Shown: positions 53,578 to 62,338, numbered from the stretch's first letter. The stretch is DNA of 64,000 nucleotides from Methylohalobius sp964654415 (GCA_964654415.1 CAZZIP010000002.1:237751-301750); one strand, 5' to 3'. The notes: generated by a model from the sequence alone, not told the origin. Translations and numbers: made by a program.

Positions 53578-54408
53578 ATGGCCGAAGTGCCAGTATGGGT
53601 CAACGGCCTTTTCACCTCGCTGGTGGAAGCGACCGATCGTGGTTTCCAGTACGGCGATGGTCTGTTTGAGACTTTTTTGGTCCAGCATGGCATCCCCGTG
53701 TTCTGGCGGGCCCACCTTGAGCGTTTGCAGGAAGGATGTGCCAGGTTGGGATTGCCTGTTCTTGATCCAGACTTGCTACGGCGCGAGGCTGAGGTGGCTT
53801 GCGTCGCAAGCCAAGGGGTGTTGAAGCTGGTAGTTACCCGGGGTGTCGGCGGGCGAGGTTATACCCCACCGGCGCAGGCTGAGCCGACTCGAGTGTTCAG
53901 TTTCCATCCCCTGCCTGCTGATTTGGAAGAGATCAAGCAGGGCGTTAGGGTACGCTGGTGCCGTACGCGCTTGGGGATCAATCCAGCGCTGGCCGGAATC
54001 AAACATTGCAACCGCCTAGAGCAGGTGTTGGCCAGAGGGGAGTGGAACGATCCTTGCGTTTACGAGGGATTGCTGTGCGATGCCGAGGGGTTTTTGGTCG
54101 AGGGGACCATGACCAATCTGTTTTGGTACCGAAAGCGAACCCTTTATACCCCCAAATTGGATCGCTGTGGTGTGGCAGGCATCGCGCGGGCTTGGGTACT
54201 CAGACGCGCCGACGAATGGGGCCTTGCAGTGCAGGAGGTTCGGGCAAGGCCTGCGGCCTTGGAGGAGGCAGAGGAGGTATTTTTGACCAATAGCGTAATC
54301 GGGCCGGTCCCGGTGGTGGCGCTTGCCGGCCGGCGCTGGCCAGTCGGTTGCCTTGCTGTCCGACTCCAGGCGAGATGGCAGCAATGCGTGGCGGAGGCAG
54401 CTTGGTGA
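53578..54408 (+). CDS. pabC: 4-amino-4-deoxychorismate lyase
   Basis: 276 residues, class IV aminotransferase fold. DRGFQYGDGLFETFLV, the PLP Lys in LAGIKHCNRLEQVLAR, and EGFLVEGTMTNLFWYR fit PabC. It makes p-aminobenzoate for folate. The position between fabF and mltG matches E. coli, which separates it from IlvE and D-amino-acid transaminase. Stop overlaps the GTG of mltG. Confidence 0.94.
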   Translation: MAEVPVWVNGLFTSLVEATDRGFQYGDGLFETFLVQHGIPVFWRAHLERLQEGCARLGLPVLDPDLLRREAEVACVASQGVLKLVVTRGVGGRGYTPPAQAEPTRVFSFHPLPADLEEIKQGVRVRWCRTRLGINPALAGIKHCNRLEQVLARGEWNDPCVYEGLLCDAEGFLVEGTMTNLFWYRKRTLYTPKLDRCGVAGIARAWVLRRADEWGLAVQEVRARPAALEEAEEVFLTNSVIGPVPVVALAGRRWPVGCLAVRLQARWQQCVAEAAW

Positions 54409-55409
54409 CAAAACCATTCGGGCTTGGATTGGGGCTGACCTTGCTGGTAACTGTCGGAATCGGCGGCTTAGAGTTTTACTGCTATCGCAGCGCGCTGCAA
54501 AAGCCGCTTCCGAATTCTGCTCCGATCTTGTTTGAAATCCAGCCCAGGGAGTCGCTCGACTCGGTGGCGCAGCGCCTTCAGCTGCGGGGCTTGGTGGAAA
54601 AAGGATGGTGGTTGAAGTTGTTGGCTTTCGAGCGAGGTTTGGCGGGCAAAATCAAGGCGGGTGAATACGAACTCGAACCGGGCACTACGCTGGAAGGCCT
54701 GTTGAATCTGTTCGTTTCGGGTAAGGTCAAGCAGCACAAGATTACCTTAGTGGAAGGGTGGACGATCAGACAGGTCCTTGCGGCTTTGCAGTCCCATCCC
54801 GCCGTGCAGTCCACTCTTGAAGGGGTGCCGTTGGAAAACCTGCTGGCCGAATTGGGATTGCCGCCTGCTCATCCTGAGGGGAAGTTTTTTCCGGATACGT
54901 ATTTTTTCGTGCGCGGGACCCAAGATCGGGAAATCTTGCGCCGCGCTTACCTACGCATGCAGCAAATCCTGGCCGAGGAATGGAAGCAGCGGGCACCTGA
55001 CCTACCCTTTAGGACGGCTTGTGAGGCGTTGATTTTGGCCTCCATCGTGGAGAAGGAGACCGGGCAGGTAGAAGAGCGCCCTAGGATTGCGGGAGTGTTC
55101 GTCCGCCGCTTGCAGAAAAACATGCGCCTTCAATCCGATCCTACGGTCATCTATGGCATGGGGGAGGCGTATCAGGGGGACATCCGCTCCCAGGACTTGC
55201 ATGCGGATACTCCTTACAACACTTATGTTCACGCAGGGCTTCCCCCTACCCCGATCGCTCTGCCAGGACGCGCCGCCATTCATGCTGCGCTCCACCCAAG
55301 TGGGGGGGATGAGCTCTACTTCGTGGGGAAAGGAGACGGCAGCCATGAGTTTTCTGTTACTCTTAAGGAGCATAACCAGAAGGTCGACCGCTATCAGAGG
55401 CAGCCATGA
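54405..55409 (+). CDS. mltG: Endolytic transglycosylase MltG
   Basis: 334 residues from GTG 54405, which overlaps the pabC stop (GTGA) and has GGAGG 7 bases upstream; ATG codons at 54348-54384 lie inside pabC. One membrane anchor (FGLGLGLTLLVTVGIGGLEF), then the YceG domain with a LysM-like region and EALILASIVEKETGQVEERP, where the Glu of EKE is catalytic, and RLQSDPTVIYGMG. It cuts nascent peptidoglycan strands and sets glycan length. Overlaps tmk by 4 bp. Confidence 0.95.
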   Translation: MTKPFGLGLGLTLLVTVGIGGLEFYCYRSALQKPLPNSAPILFEIQPRESLDSVAQRLQLRGLVEKGWWLKLLAFERGLAGKIKAGEYELEPGTTLEGLLNLFVSGKVKQHKITLVEGWTIRQVLAALQSHPAVQSTLEGVPLENLLAELGLPPAHPEGKFFPDTYFFVRGTQDREILRRAYLRMQQILAEEWKQRAPDLPFRTACEALILASIVEKETGQVEERPRIAGVFVRRLQKNMRLQSDPTVIYGMGEAYQGDIRSQDLHADTPYNTYVHAGLPPTPIALPGRAAIHAALHPSGGDELYFVGKGDGSHEFSVTLKEHNQKVDRYQRQP

Positions 55410-56035
55410 TCAAGCGGGGTCGATTCATCACCCTAGAGGGTGGCGAGGGGGGAGGCAAGACCACTAACCTGGCGTATATTCGCCACTTTCTGGAAGGTTT
55501 CGGGATCGAGGTAGTGACCACCCGAGAGCCCGGCGGAGTAGGCGTGGCCGAGCAGCTCAGAACCTTGATCCTGAGCGAGAACCTGCTGCCCGAAGCGGAG
55601 CTATTGTTGTTTTTCGCTGGCCGCCTCCACCACGTCCGCGAACTGATTCTGCCTGCCTTGACTCAAGGTAAATGGGTCGTGAGCGACCGATTTACCGATG
55701 CTAGCTTCGCTTACCAAGGCGGAGGGCGAGGAATTCCCTGGCAGCGCATCCAGTATCTGGAGGATTGGCTGCTCTGCGGGCTGAAACCGGATCTGACCCT
55801 GTTTCTGGATGTTCCAGTGGAGGTCGGGCTGGCCCGCGCCAAGGCTCGGGGGGAAAGCAACCGCTTCGAGGATGAGGCCTTGGCATTCATGCAGCGCGTG
55901 CGCCGCGCTTATCTGTCTCTGTGGCACCAATATCCTGATCGGATCAAGCGGATCGATGCCAGCCAATCGCTGCCTGAAGTTCAGATGGAAATCGCACGCT
56001 ACCTCAAAATGTTGGTGGAGACATGGCGGGGATAG
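55406..56035 (+). CDS. tmk: Thymidylate kinase
   Basis: 209 residues. P-loop FITLEGGEGGGKTTN, TTREPGGVGVAEQLR, and DRFTDASFAYQGGGRG (DRX motif). It phosphorylates dTMP to dTDP. The P-loop has GGGKTT where GAGKST/T is usual, a mild variant. Overlaps holB by 13 bp. Confidence 0.96.
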   Translation: MIKRGRFITLEGGEGGGKTTNLAYIRHFLEGFGIEVVTTREPGGVGVAEQLRTLILSENLLPEAELLLFFAGRLHHVRELILPALTQGKWVVSDRFTDASFAYQGGGRGIPWQRIQYLEDWLLCGLKPDLTLFLDVPVEVGLARAKARGESNRFEDEALAFMQRVRRAYLSLWHQYPDRIKRIDASQSLPEVQMEIARYLKMLVETWRG

Positions 56036-56991
56036 CGCTGTTGCCCTGGCACACCGCCGCGTGGCGATGTTTGGAGGAATATCGGCGCCAGAATCGTCTG
56101 CCGCCGGCCTTGTTGGTGAGTGGACCTTCTGGGCTTGGCAAACGGCAATTGGTGCGGCAATTCGCTCAAGTCCTATTGTGCGAAAATCGCAGCGCCTGTG
56201 GGGCGTGTTGCGCTTGCCGATTATTCGAGGCCCAGACCCACCCGGATTGGGTAACCGTCGCGCCGGAACCCGGCAAAGATCTGACGGTGGACAAGATCCG
56301 CGGTTTGATCGACACCCTGGCTTTGAAACCCCACTATGGCCGAGAGCGAGTCGTGGTGATCGAGGCCAGCGATCGGATGAATCTAGCGGCTGCCAACAGT
56401 TTTCTCAAAACCCTGGAGGAACCGGCACCGGGGACGCTGATCGCGTTGCTCAGTGAGTCGCCTGCCCGTCTACCGGCGACAGTTCGCAGTCGCTGCCAGC
56501 ACTTGAAATTGACGGTTCCCCCCCTTAAGGTGGCTAGTTCGTGGCTCCAACACCAAGGGTTCACTGCGGAAATGGCCGAACTGGCGCTGGCGCTCAACGG
56601 CTGGGCACCGCTTAAAGCACGCGACTGGTTGCTCAGCGATGCCCCGGCAAGGCGGCGCGACTTCTTAAAAGATTGGGTCAAATTGCTCGACGGATCCCGG
56701 GATCCAGTGGTGCTTGCGCAAGGATGGCAAGAAGAGGCGTTGGAACACGTCCTCGCCTGGCTGTTGGCATTGACGGCAGATCTGGTGCATCTATCCATGG
56801 GTTTGGGAGAGCGTCTGCTTAATCCCGATCAACGCTCGTTGTTGCAAGATCGGGCTAAAAGGCTAAACTTAACCCGAGCATTCAAGTTATGGCAGCGCCT
56901 GCTGGAAACGCGGGAAGCCCTGCATACTCAGCTCAATCAGGTACTGCTGCTAGAAAGCTTGTTTTTAGAAACTTCAAGACTCAAGGCATGA
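56023..56991 (+). CDS. holB: DNA polymerase III subunit delta'
   Basis: 322 residues. Walker-A-like GPSGLGKRQL, zinc module CGACCACRLFEAQTHPDW, LIDTLALKPHYGRERVVVIEASDRMNLAAANSFLKTLEEPAPGT, and the sensor SRCQHL. Part of the clamp loader in the cytoplasm. Overlaps pilZ by 4 bp. Confidence 0.95.
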   Translation: MAGIALLPWHTAAWRCLEEYRRQNRLPPALLVSGPSGLGKRQLVRQFAQVLLCENRSACGACCACRLFEAQTHPDWVTVAPEPGKDLTVDKIRGLIDTLALKPHYGRERVVVIEASDRMNLAAANSFLKTLEEPAPGTLIALLSESPARLPATVRSRCQHLKLTVPPLKVASSWLQHQGFTAEMAELALALNGWAPLKARDWLLSDAPARRRDFLKDWVKLLDGSRDPVVLAQGWQEEALEHVLAWLLALTADLVHLSMGLGERLLNPDQRSLLQDRAKRLNLTRAFKLWQRLLETREALHTQLNQVLLLESLFLETSRLKA

Positions 56992-57338
56992 CTCAGACCA
57001 AGTCCAAGCAGGGAATCTTGTCCTTGACCATCAAGGATAAAAACTTGCTGTATGCTGCCTATATGCCGTTCGTGCGTAACGGCGGCTTGTTCATTCCCAC
57101 TAGTCGGGATTACGAAATCGGCGACGAAGTATTCATGCTTTTAAGCCTTTTGGACGAGCCAGAGCGGGTCCCAGTGGCAGGGCGCGTCGTCTGGGTGACT
57201 CCCAAGGGAGCGGAGGGCTATCGTACCGCCGGCGTGGGAGTTCAATTCAGCGATGAGGATCAGGGGGCAACGCGCAACAAAATCGAAACTCTCCTAGCCG
57301 GGATGGTGCAATCAGAGCGGCCGACGCACACCATGTGA
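56988..57338 (+). CDS. pilZ: PilZ-domain protein (type IV pilus PilZ)
   Basis: 116 residues from ATG 56988 (ATGA with holB). YMPFVRNGGLFIPTSRDYEIGDEVFMLLSLL, VAGRVVWVTPKGAEG and GVGVQFSDED are typical of the PilZ of type IV pilus assembly. It lacks the N-terminal RxxxR/ (D/N)xSxxG pair needed for cyclic di-GMP binding, as does P. aeruginosa PilZ. Its place between holB and tatD is conserved, although no other pilus gene is in this window. Confidence 0.92.
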   Translation: MTQTKSKQGILSLTIKDKNLLYAAYMPFVRNGGLFIPTSRDYEIGDEVFMLLSLLDEPERVPVAGRVVWVTPKGAEGYRTAGVGVQFSDEDQGATRNKIETLLAGMVQSERPTHTM

Positions 57339-57339
57339 G

Positions 57340-58125
57340 ATGTTGATCGATTCGCATTGTCATCTCGACCGCCTAGATCTTAAGCCCTACGCCAAGGATT
57401 TTTCCCGATTCATGGAAGATGTGCGGTGCCAGGGGATAAGCCATATGTTGTGCGTGGGGATCAACTTGGAGACCTTTCCCAGGATGCACGCTTTAGCTAA
57501 AGCGTATCCGGCTGAGATCTCGGTCTCGGTTGGTGTGCATCCCAACGAGTGCAGAGGGATAGAGATCTCGGCGGAGAGGCTTTTGGAATATGGGCAGGAC
57601 CCCCAGGTAGTGGCGATCGGCGAGACCGGCTTGGACTATTTTCGCAGCGAGGGCGATTTGGACTGGCAGCGCGCCCGTTTCCGACTGCACATCCAGGTGG
57701 CCAAGGCAGTACGCAAGCCGCTTATCGTTCACAGCCGTGCCGCCAAAGAAGACACCCTGAAGCTCTGGGTTGAGGAAGGGGCCGCTGAAGTCGGCGGGGT
57801 GCTGCACTGTTTCACCGAGGACTGGGACATGGCCAAGCGCGCCTTAGATTTAAATCTTTATATTTCTTTTTCCGGCATCATCACTTTTCCCAAGACCGAG
57901 TCGATCCAGGAAGTAGTGCGTAAAGTGCCGGAAGATCGGTTTCTGATCGAGACCGATGCGCCTTACCTTGCGCCTGTGCCGTTCCGTGGTAAACCTAACT
58001 ATCCTCACTACGTGCGCTATGTGGCAGAAAAGATCGCCGAACTTCGCAGCGTTTCCTTCGAGCACGTAGCAGAAGTCAGCGCCAGGAATTTCTACGCATT
58101 GTTCAAGCTGGCGAGCCAGGCCTGA
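57340..58125 (+). CDS. TatD-family metal-dependent hydrolase (YcfH)
   Basis: 261 residues. Metal ligands in IDSHCHLDRL, Glu in AIGETGLDYF, His in VHSRAAKEDT, GVLHCFTEDW, and LIETDAPYLAP. TatD-family deoxyribonuclease, cytoplasmic. It begins one base after the pilZ stop and ends the fab-pilZ operon; its last 34 bases overlap the end of the convergent aminotransferase gene. Confidence 0.95.
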   Translation: MLIDSHCHLDRLDLKPYAKDFSRFMEDVRCQGISHMLCVGINLETFPRMHALAKAYPAEISVSVGVHPNECRGIEISAERLLEYGQDPQVVAIGETGLDYFRSEGDLDWQRARFRLHIQVAKAVRKPLIVHSRAAKEDTLKLWVEEGAAEVGGVLHCFTEDWDMAKRALDLNLYISFSGIITFPKTESIQEVVRKVPEDRFLIETDAPYLAPVPFRGKPNYPHYVRYVAEKIAELRSVSFEHVAEVSARNFYALFKLASQA

Positions 58126-59228
58126 ACCGCAGCCAGTGCCCGATCCAGTTCTGCTTCGGCATTGTAAAAATGCGGTGAGAAGCGGATTCCGCCGCCGCGC
58201 AGGGCACAGACGATTCCCTGCTGGCGCAGGTAGTGGTACAAAGGTTCAAGCGCGCCGGTTTTGGGGCGAAAAGTGACGATCCCGGCGTGGCGGTGCGGCG
58301 GGGTCAGCAAGGTCAGCTTGTTGTCTGCCCTGATTTTCTCGATCAGATAGGCGGCGTTGGCGAGCACTTTTTGCTCCACCTCGGCCATGCCGATCTCTAA
58401 AAGCAGCGAAAGGCTTGCCTCCAGCGCGTGAATGCCCAAAAAGTTAGGGCTGCCGCATTCAAACCTGCGAGCGCATTTGGCGATTTCCCAAGTTTGCCGA
58501 TCGTAATCGCCGGCGTGCTCCACCATGTGCCAGCCGTACTCGTTAAGACGCAGTAGATTGCGCCCTTTTGGGGTGGTATAGAACACTCCAAGTCCTTCTG
58601 GTCCCAGAAGCCACTTGTGGCCGTCGGCCATGACAAAATCTGCTTGCCAAGCCTGGACGTCAGCGCGCAAAGCGCCCAGGCTTTGAATGGCGTCGACACA
58701 AAACAAGATTCCCCGGCGCTGGCAGAACTCACCGATGCGTTCTAAATCCAAAGTCAAGCCACTGCCGTATTGTACCGAGCTGACGGTGATCAGACGGGTG
58801 CGGTGGTCGACCAAGGAAAACAGCGCATCCTCCGGAGTCTTGGCCTGATTCAAGTCCGCCAAGCGCAAGCTTACGCCTTGATTTTGGAGCGATTCCCAAG
58901 GAATCCGGTTGGAGGGAAATTCTTCCCGGCAGCTGACGATGTTATCGCCATCGCGCCAAGGCAGGCCATAGGCCACAAACGAGATCGCTTCTGAGGTGTT
59001 TTTGACCAGCGCGATGTCGTGTGCGGATGGGGCGTTGAGGAGGACCTGAAACTTCTGGCGCAGGCGCTTTTCGGTCTCTAGCCAGTTGGCGTAATGGGCT
59101 GCGCCGAAGCGAGCGTTTTCTTCTGCAAACCGGATCACCGCCAGCCTGGTCCGACGAGGCCAAGGAGCCACCCCGGCGTGGTTGAGATAAATCAGCTTAG
59201 AGTCGAGCTCAAATTCTGCTTGGTTCAT
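58092..59228 (-). CDS. Class V aminotransferase (cysteine desulfurase/epimerase-like)
   Basis: 378 residues from ATG 59228, preceded by GGAGG. LIYLNHAGVAPWPRRT at the start, VKNTSEAISFVAYGLPWRDGD, DAIQSLGAL, and the PLP Lys in MADGHKWLLGPEGLGVFY. The fold type is sure but not the reaction: isopenicillin-N-epimerase-like and selenocysteine-lyase-like members look alike, and the active Cys loop of NifS/SufS is not seen. Single gene, overlapping tatD by 34 bp tail-to-tail, with a repeat-rich gap upstream. Confidence 0.87.
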   Translation of the reverse strand: MNQAEFELDSKLIYLNHAGVAPWPRRTRLAVIRFAEENARFGAAHYANWLETEKRLRQKFQVLLNAPSAHDIALVKNTSEAISFVAYGLPWRDGDNIVSCREEFPSNRIPWESLQNQGVSLRLADLNQAKTPEDALFSLVDHRTRLITVSSVQYGSGLTLDLERIGEFCQRRGILFCVDAIQSLGALRADVQAWQADFVMADGHKWLLGPEGLGVFYTTPKGRNLLRLNEYGWHMVEHAGDYDRQTWEIAKCARRFECGSPNFLGIHALEASLSLLLEIGMAEVEQKVLANAAYLIEKIRADNKLTLLTPPHRHAGIVTFRPKTGALEPLYHYLRQQGIVCALRGGGIRFSPHFYNAEAELDRALAAVQAWLASLNNA

Positions 59229-59273
59229 AAAACCTCCGCAAGGAAACCCGCGACCTCTCACCTCCGTTCGAGG

Positions 59274-59314
59274 AAGGTCCTTCCTTCGTCAGGAAGGGTC
59301 TTTCCTTCGTCAGG
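59274..59314. repeat. Two tandem copies of a 20/21-bp repeat
   Basis: AAGGTCCTTCCTTCGTCAGG (59274-59293) is followed directly by a second copy with one inserted G and one C-to-T change (59294-59314). On the minus strand they read CCTGACGAAGGAAGGACCTT, close to the ribosome-binding region of the aminotransferase gene. Confidence 0.8.
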
Positions 59315-59519
59315 ACAAGCTTCAATCGCGGGAGGAATTGCGGCTTGCGCAAAGCGCACGCTTTTGGTAAAAGCAACACGCTGGTATTCAAGTCGCTGTG
59401 CGACCAAACTCCCAGTCCAACGGTACGCATTGGATGGCTCCAATGGTCGGTATCTCTGGCAAGTAACGGGAGTTAAAGAATCGGTAGCCGTTTTCCCACG
59501 AGGCGCAGGTATCGGGGGA

Positions 59520-59543
59520 TTGGCGGGACTGCCGTCCCGCCAA
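59520..59543. repeat. Strong 10-bp hairpin
   Basis: TTGGCGGGAC (59520-59529), loop TGCC, GTCCCGCCAA (59534-59543). Perfect arms. No T-run on either side, so it is not an ordinary terminator. Confidence 0.75.
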
Positions 59544-59599
59544 GGGTGGTTGTAAACACGCCTGATGTCGGGGATGAGCATGGTCTTGTCCTACGATAA

Positions 59600-59626
59600 A
59601 GCCTTCGACTTTATTAGTCGAGGGCT
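59600..59626. repeat. IS200/IS605-end-like hairpin
   Basis: AGCCTTCGACT (59600-59610), loop TTATT, AGTCGAGGGCT (59616-59626); arms pair fully with one G-T wobble. Imperfect hairpins of the GCCCTCGACT-AGTCGAGGGC type are common at the ends of IS200/IS605 elements. The match is by eye only. Confidence 0.45.
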
Positions 59627-59698
59627 GTTTACGGCGCATTGACTGGCGTACTTAAGGGGCGTAGAGTTTGCTCAGAGGCTAGATTTAAGGTGGTAACT

Positions 59699-59896
59699 AT
59701 GGAAGAGTTTTTTGCTGCTTTCAACACCTATGCTATGACCCATCCAGAAATCCTCAAGGTCATGCATACCCTGTTCTGGGTCAAATGGTGGATTTTGTTG
59801 GGGATGATTTTCTGGTTCTGCTACAAGATGCAACAGCCGGTGATGGTCAAAAAACGTGAGGCTCGGCAAGCGCGCAAGCGTCGTTTTATCGCTTGA
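59699..59896 (+). CDS. Small single-span membrane protein, unknown
   Basis: 65 residues from ATG 59699, with AAGGTGG 6 bases upstream. The frame is open to 59639, but that part has no start signal. One membrane segment rich in Trp, Phe and Met (LFWVKWWILLGMIFWFCYKM, about residues 25-44) and a strongly basic tail (KKREARQARKRRFIA), so the C-terminus should be cytoplasmic. I recognise no family. It lies 85 bp before htpG on the same strand. Confidence 0.6.
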   Translation: MEEFFAAFNTYAMTHPEILKVMHTLFWVKWWILLGMIFWFCYKMQQPVMVKKREARQARKRRFIA

Positions 59897-59981
59897 AATT
59901 CCCCCTGCCTGTCCTTACTTACACAGCCTGTACCGCCTAGGTCATTGTTGGTTTCGTTCGTAGGATAAGCACACAGGAAAT

Positions 59982-61880
59982 ATGAGCGAGGTAGTTCAAT
60001 CCAAACAGACCCTTGGGTTCCAAGCCGAAATCAGGCAGCTGTTGCAGCTGATGATCCACTCTTTGTACAGCAACAAGGAGATTTTTTTGCGCGAGTTGAT
60101 CTCAAACGCCGCCGACGCGGCTGAGAAACTTCGCTTTTTGGCTTTGGCGGATGAGTCGCTGCTGGAGGGAGACAGCGCGCTGAAGATCTGGGTAGATTAC
60201 GATCCTAAAGCACGCACGGTGACGGTGCGCGACAACGGCATCGGCATGACCCGCCAGGAGGTGATCGATCATATCGGCACCATTGCCAGTTCGGGAACTC
60301 GCCAGTTCCTAAACTCCTTGACTGGGGATACGGCCAAGGATAGCCAATTGATCGGGCAGTTTGGAGTCGGGTTTTATTCTGCCTTCATCGTTGCCGACCG
60401 GGTGACCTTGGAGACGCGCAAAGCTGGTGTGCCGCCGGAAGAAGGCGTGCGCTGGGAGTCAGCTGGGCAAGGGGAATACACTTTAGAGACGATTACCAAG
60501 CCCGAGCGTGGAACCTGCGTGACTTTGCACCTTAGGCCAGAAGAGGATGAGTTTCTTTCAGGGGCGAGGTTGCGCGAGATCGTCAAGAAATTCTCCGACC
60601 ATATTCCTCTCCCCATCGTCATGAAAAAAGAGGACGCCAGCGGGGAAGAGGTGGTCAACCGCGCTTTAGCTTTGTGGACCCGTTCTCCTGAGGAGATCAG
60701 CACAAACGATTACGAAGAGTTTTACAAGCATATCGCTCACGACTTTAACCCGCCTTTGGCTTACTTCCACGGCCGGGTTGAGGGGACTACTACCGACTAT
60801 ATTTTGCTGCTGTACCTTCCAAGTCATGCGCCGTTTGACCTATCGGATAGAGAGCCTCGCCACGGGGTAAAGCTCTATGTCAAGCGGGTCTTCATCATGG
60901 AGGACCCTAAGCTTTTGCCCCGTTATCTCAGATTCGTGCGCGGGGTGATCGATGCCAGCGATTTGCCGCTCAACGTCTCGCGCGAACTGCTGCAGGAAAA
61001 CCGCACTTTAGAGCGGATCCGCGCCGGGGCGGTAAAGAAAGTACTGGGGATGCTCGAGGATTTGGCCGAAAAGCAAAAGGATAAGTATCAAAGCTTCTGG
61101 CGGGCCTTTGGTACTGTGCTCAAAGAAGGCGTTATCGAAGACCCCAAAAATCGCGACCGGATTGCCAAGTTGCTGCGCTTTGCCTCAACTTACGATGAGG
61201 CTGAAAGCCAAAACGTCTCGCTTCAAGATTACCTTGGACGGATGAAAGAGGGTCAGGAAAAGATTTATTATCTGGTGGCGGAAAGTTATCAAGCTGCCCG
61301 CAGCAGCCCTCATTTGGAGGTATTTCGGAATAAGGGAATCGAAGTTCTGCTTTTGTGGGAACCGATAGACGAGTGGTTGGTAGTACACCTTGGCGAATTT
61401 GCGGGCAAGCCACTTCAATCGGTGGCGAAGGGGGAATTTGATTTAGGAAAACTGGCCGACGCAAACGAAGCCAAGGCCCACGAACTGGTAGAACAGGCGT
61501 TTGCCGCTACCGTAGCCAAGGTCAAGCAAATCCTGGGAGACAAGGTAAAAGAAGTAAAACTCAGCCGTCGCCTGACCGACTCGCCGGCGTGTTTGGTCTT
61601 AGACGCTTATGCCTTAAGCCGGCGTATGGAGAGCCTTCTCAAGGCGGCTGGGCAAGAGGGCTTCACCTCGGGCAAGCCAGTGCTCGAACTTAATCCGCAC
61701 CACCTTTTAGTCAAGCGCTTGCAGGATGAATCCGACCCAAAGCGCCTGGAAGATCTGAGCTGGTTGTTGTACGATCAAGCGGTGCTGGCAGAAGGTGGTC
61801 AATTGGACGATCCGGCCGCTTTCGTGCGCCGCTTCAACGATCTGCTGCTGGATACCTTGAAGGAAGCCAGGAAGAATTAA
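59982..61880 (+). CDS. htpG: Chaperone HtpG (Hsp90)
   Basis: 632 residues. N-terminal ATP-binding domain: LLQLMIHSLYSNKEIFLRELISNAADAAEKLR, DNGIGMTRQEVIDHIGTIASSGT, QFGVGFYSAF. Middle domain: LPLNVSRELLQENRTL. C-terminal dimerisation domain: NPHHLLVKRL. ATP-dependent cytoplasmic chaperone. AGGAAAT precedes the ATG. I found no convincing sigma-32 promoter in the short upstream gap. Confidence 0.97.
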   Translation: MSEVVQSKQTLGFQAEIRQLLQLMIHSLYSNKEIFLRELISNAADAAEKLRFLALADESLLEGDSALKIWVDYDPKARTVTVRDNGIGMTRQEVIDHIGTIASSGTRQFLNSLTGDTAKDSQLIGQFGVGFYSAFIVADRVTLETRKAGVPPEEGVRWESAGQGEYTLETITKPERGTCVTLHLRPEEDEFLSGARLREIVKKFSDHIPLPIVMKKEDASGEEVVNRALALWTRSPEEISTNDYEEFYKHIAHDFNPPLAYFHGRVEGTTTDYILLLYLPSHAPFDLSDREPRHGVKLYVKRVFIMEDPKLLPRYLRFVRGVIDASDLPLNVSRELLQENRTLERIRAGAVKKVLGMLEDLAEKQKDKYQSFWRAFGTVLKEGVIEDPKNRDRIAKLLRFASTYDEAESQNVSLQDYLGRMKEGQEKIYYLVAESYQAARSSPHLEVFRNKGIEVLLLWEPIDEWLVVHLGEFAGKPLQSVAKGEFDLGKLADANEAKAHELVEQAFAATVAKVKQILGDKVKEVKLSRRLTDSPACLVLDAYALSRRMESLLKAAGQEGFTSGKPVLELNPHHLLVKRLQDESDPKRLEDLSWLLYDQAVLAEGGQLDDPAAFVRRFNDLLLDTLKEARKN

Positions 61881-61934
61881 CGCTGGAAGCGAAAAGTGGT
61901 AACAACCGTTGAGCAACCAGAGGAGGTGAACACA

Positions 61935-62147
61935 ATGTTAAAACTACAACCCAACGTCGGGCGCAAAGATCGCCTAATTCGAATCGCCGCCGGGGTAGTG
62001 ATCGTTGCCCTAGGGCTATTCTTCAAAAGCTGGTGGGGGCTAATCGGCCTGCTTCCCATCGCTACCGCGGTGCTGCGCTGGTGCCCTGCTTATGCTCCTT
62101 TGGGTATCAGTACCTGCGAAGCGGAGGAAGGGCAGAAAGCCCAATAA
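61935..62147 (+). CDS. DUF2892 membrane protein
   Basis: 70 residues from ATG 61935, with AGAGGAGGTG upstream. PNVGRKDRLIRIAAGVVIVALGLF, WWGLIGLLPIATAVLRWCPAYAPLGISTC is the DUF2892 pattern (as in the membrane part of YgaP): two short helices and a conserved CPxYxPLGxxTC motif. Function unknown; often found near sulfur-transfer or rhodanese proteins, none of which is adjacent here. It follows htpG by 54 bp. Confidence 0.87.
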   Translation: MLKLQPNVGRKDRLIRIAAGVVIVALGLFFKSWWGLIGLLPIATAVLRWCPAYAPLGISTCEAEEGQKAQ

Positions 62148-62154
62148 AAATTCC

Positions 62155-62182
62155 TTGCAAGCTGGGCTCAAATTTATAAAAT
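62155..62182 (+). promoter_or_regulatory. Candidate promoter for tRNA-Val(CAC)
   Basis: TTGCAA (62155-62160), a 16-base spacer and TAAAAT (62177-62182), 12 bases before the tRNA 5' end. A fair sigma-70 match that would leave a very short leader. Confidence 0.4.
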
Positions 62183-62193
62183 TTAAGCTTTAA

Positions 62194-62267
62194 GGCGCGT
62201 AGCTCAGTGGGAGAGCGCTGCCTTCACACGGCAGAGGTCGGCAGTTCAATCCTGCCCGCGCCTACCA
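62194..62267 (+). tRNA. tRNA-Val (CAC)
   Basis: 74 bases with encoded CCA. Acceptor GGCGCGT/CGCGCC with discriminator A, short D-loop (AGCTCAGTGGGAGAGC), anticodon stem CTGCC/GGCAG with loop TTCACAC (anticodon CAC), and T-arm GGCAGTTCAATCCTGCC. It complements the TAC-reading tRNA-Val at 21.6 kb. Confidence 0.94.
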
Positions 62268-62338
62268 TCTTCCTCCCTCAGCATCCTTAAATGTTTTAGT
62301 CACCTTCCCTAGGTGCAAGCAATCGGCGGATTGATCCC

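Larger units (their letters stand above)
59229..59698. other. 470-bp gene-free region with repeats and hairpins, possible mobile-element scar
   Basis: No convincing gene on either strand; the short frames here resemble no family I know. It holds a tandem repeat (59274-59314), a strong hairpin (59520-59543) and a hairpin (59600-59626) of the kind seen at IS200/IS605 ends. Together they suggest a decayed insertion or a structured RNA, but no transposase remnant could be named. Confidence 0.5.

Noticed and set aside
59274..59314. CRISPR array
   Set aside because: Only two directly adjacent copies with no spacer between them; no cas genes anywhere in the window.
59888..59981. CTTGAAA before htpG as a sigma-32 -35 box
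   Set aside because: No CCCCAT-like -10 box lies at the required distance, and the CTTGA overlaps the end of the preceding small gene.
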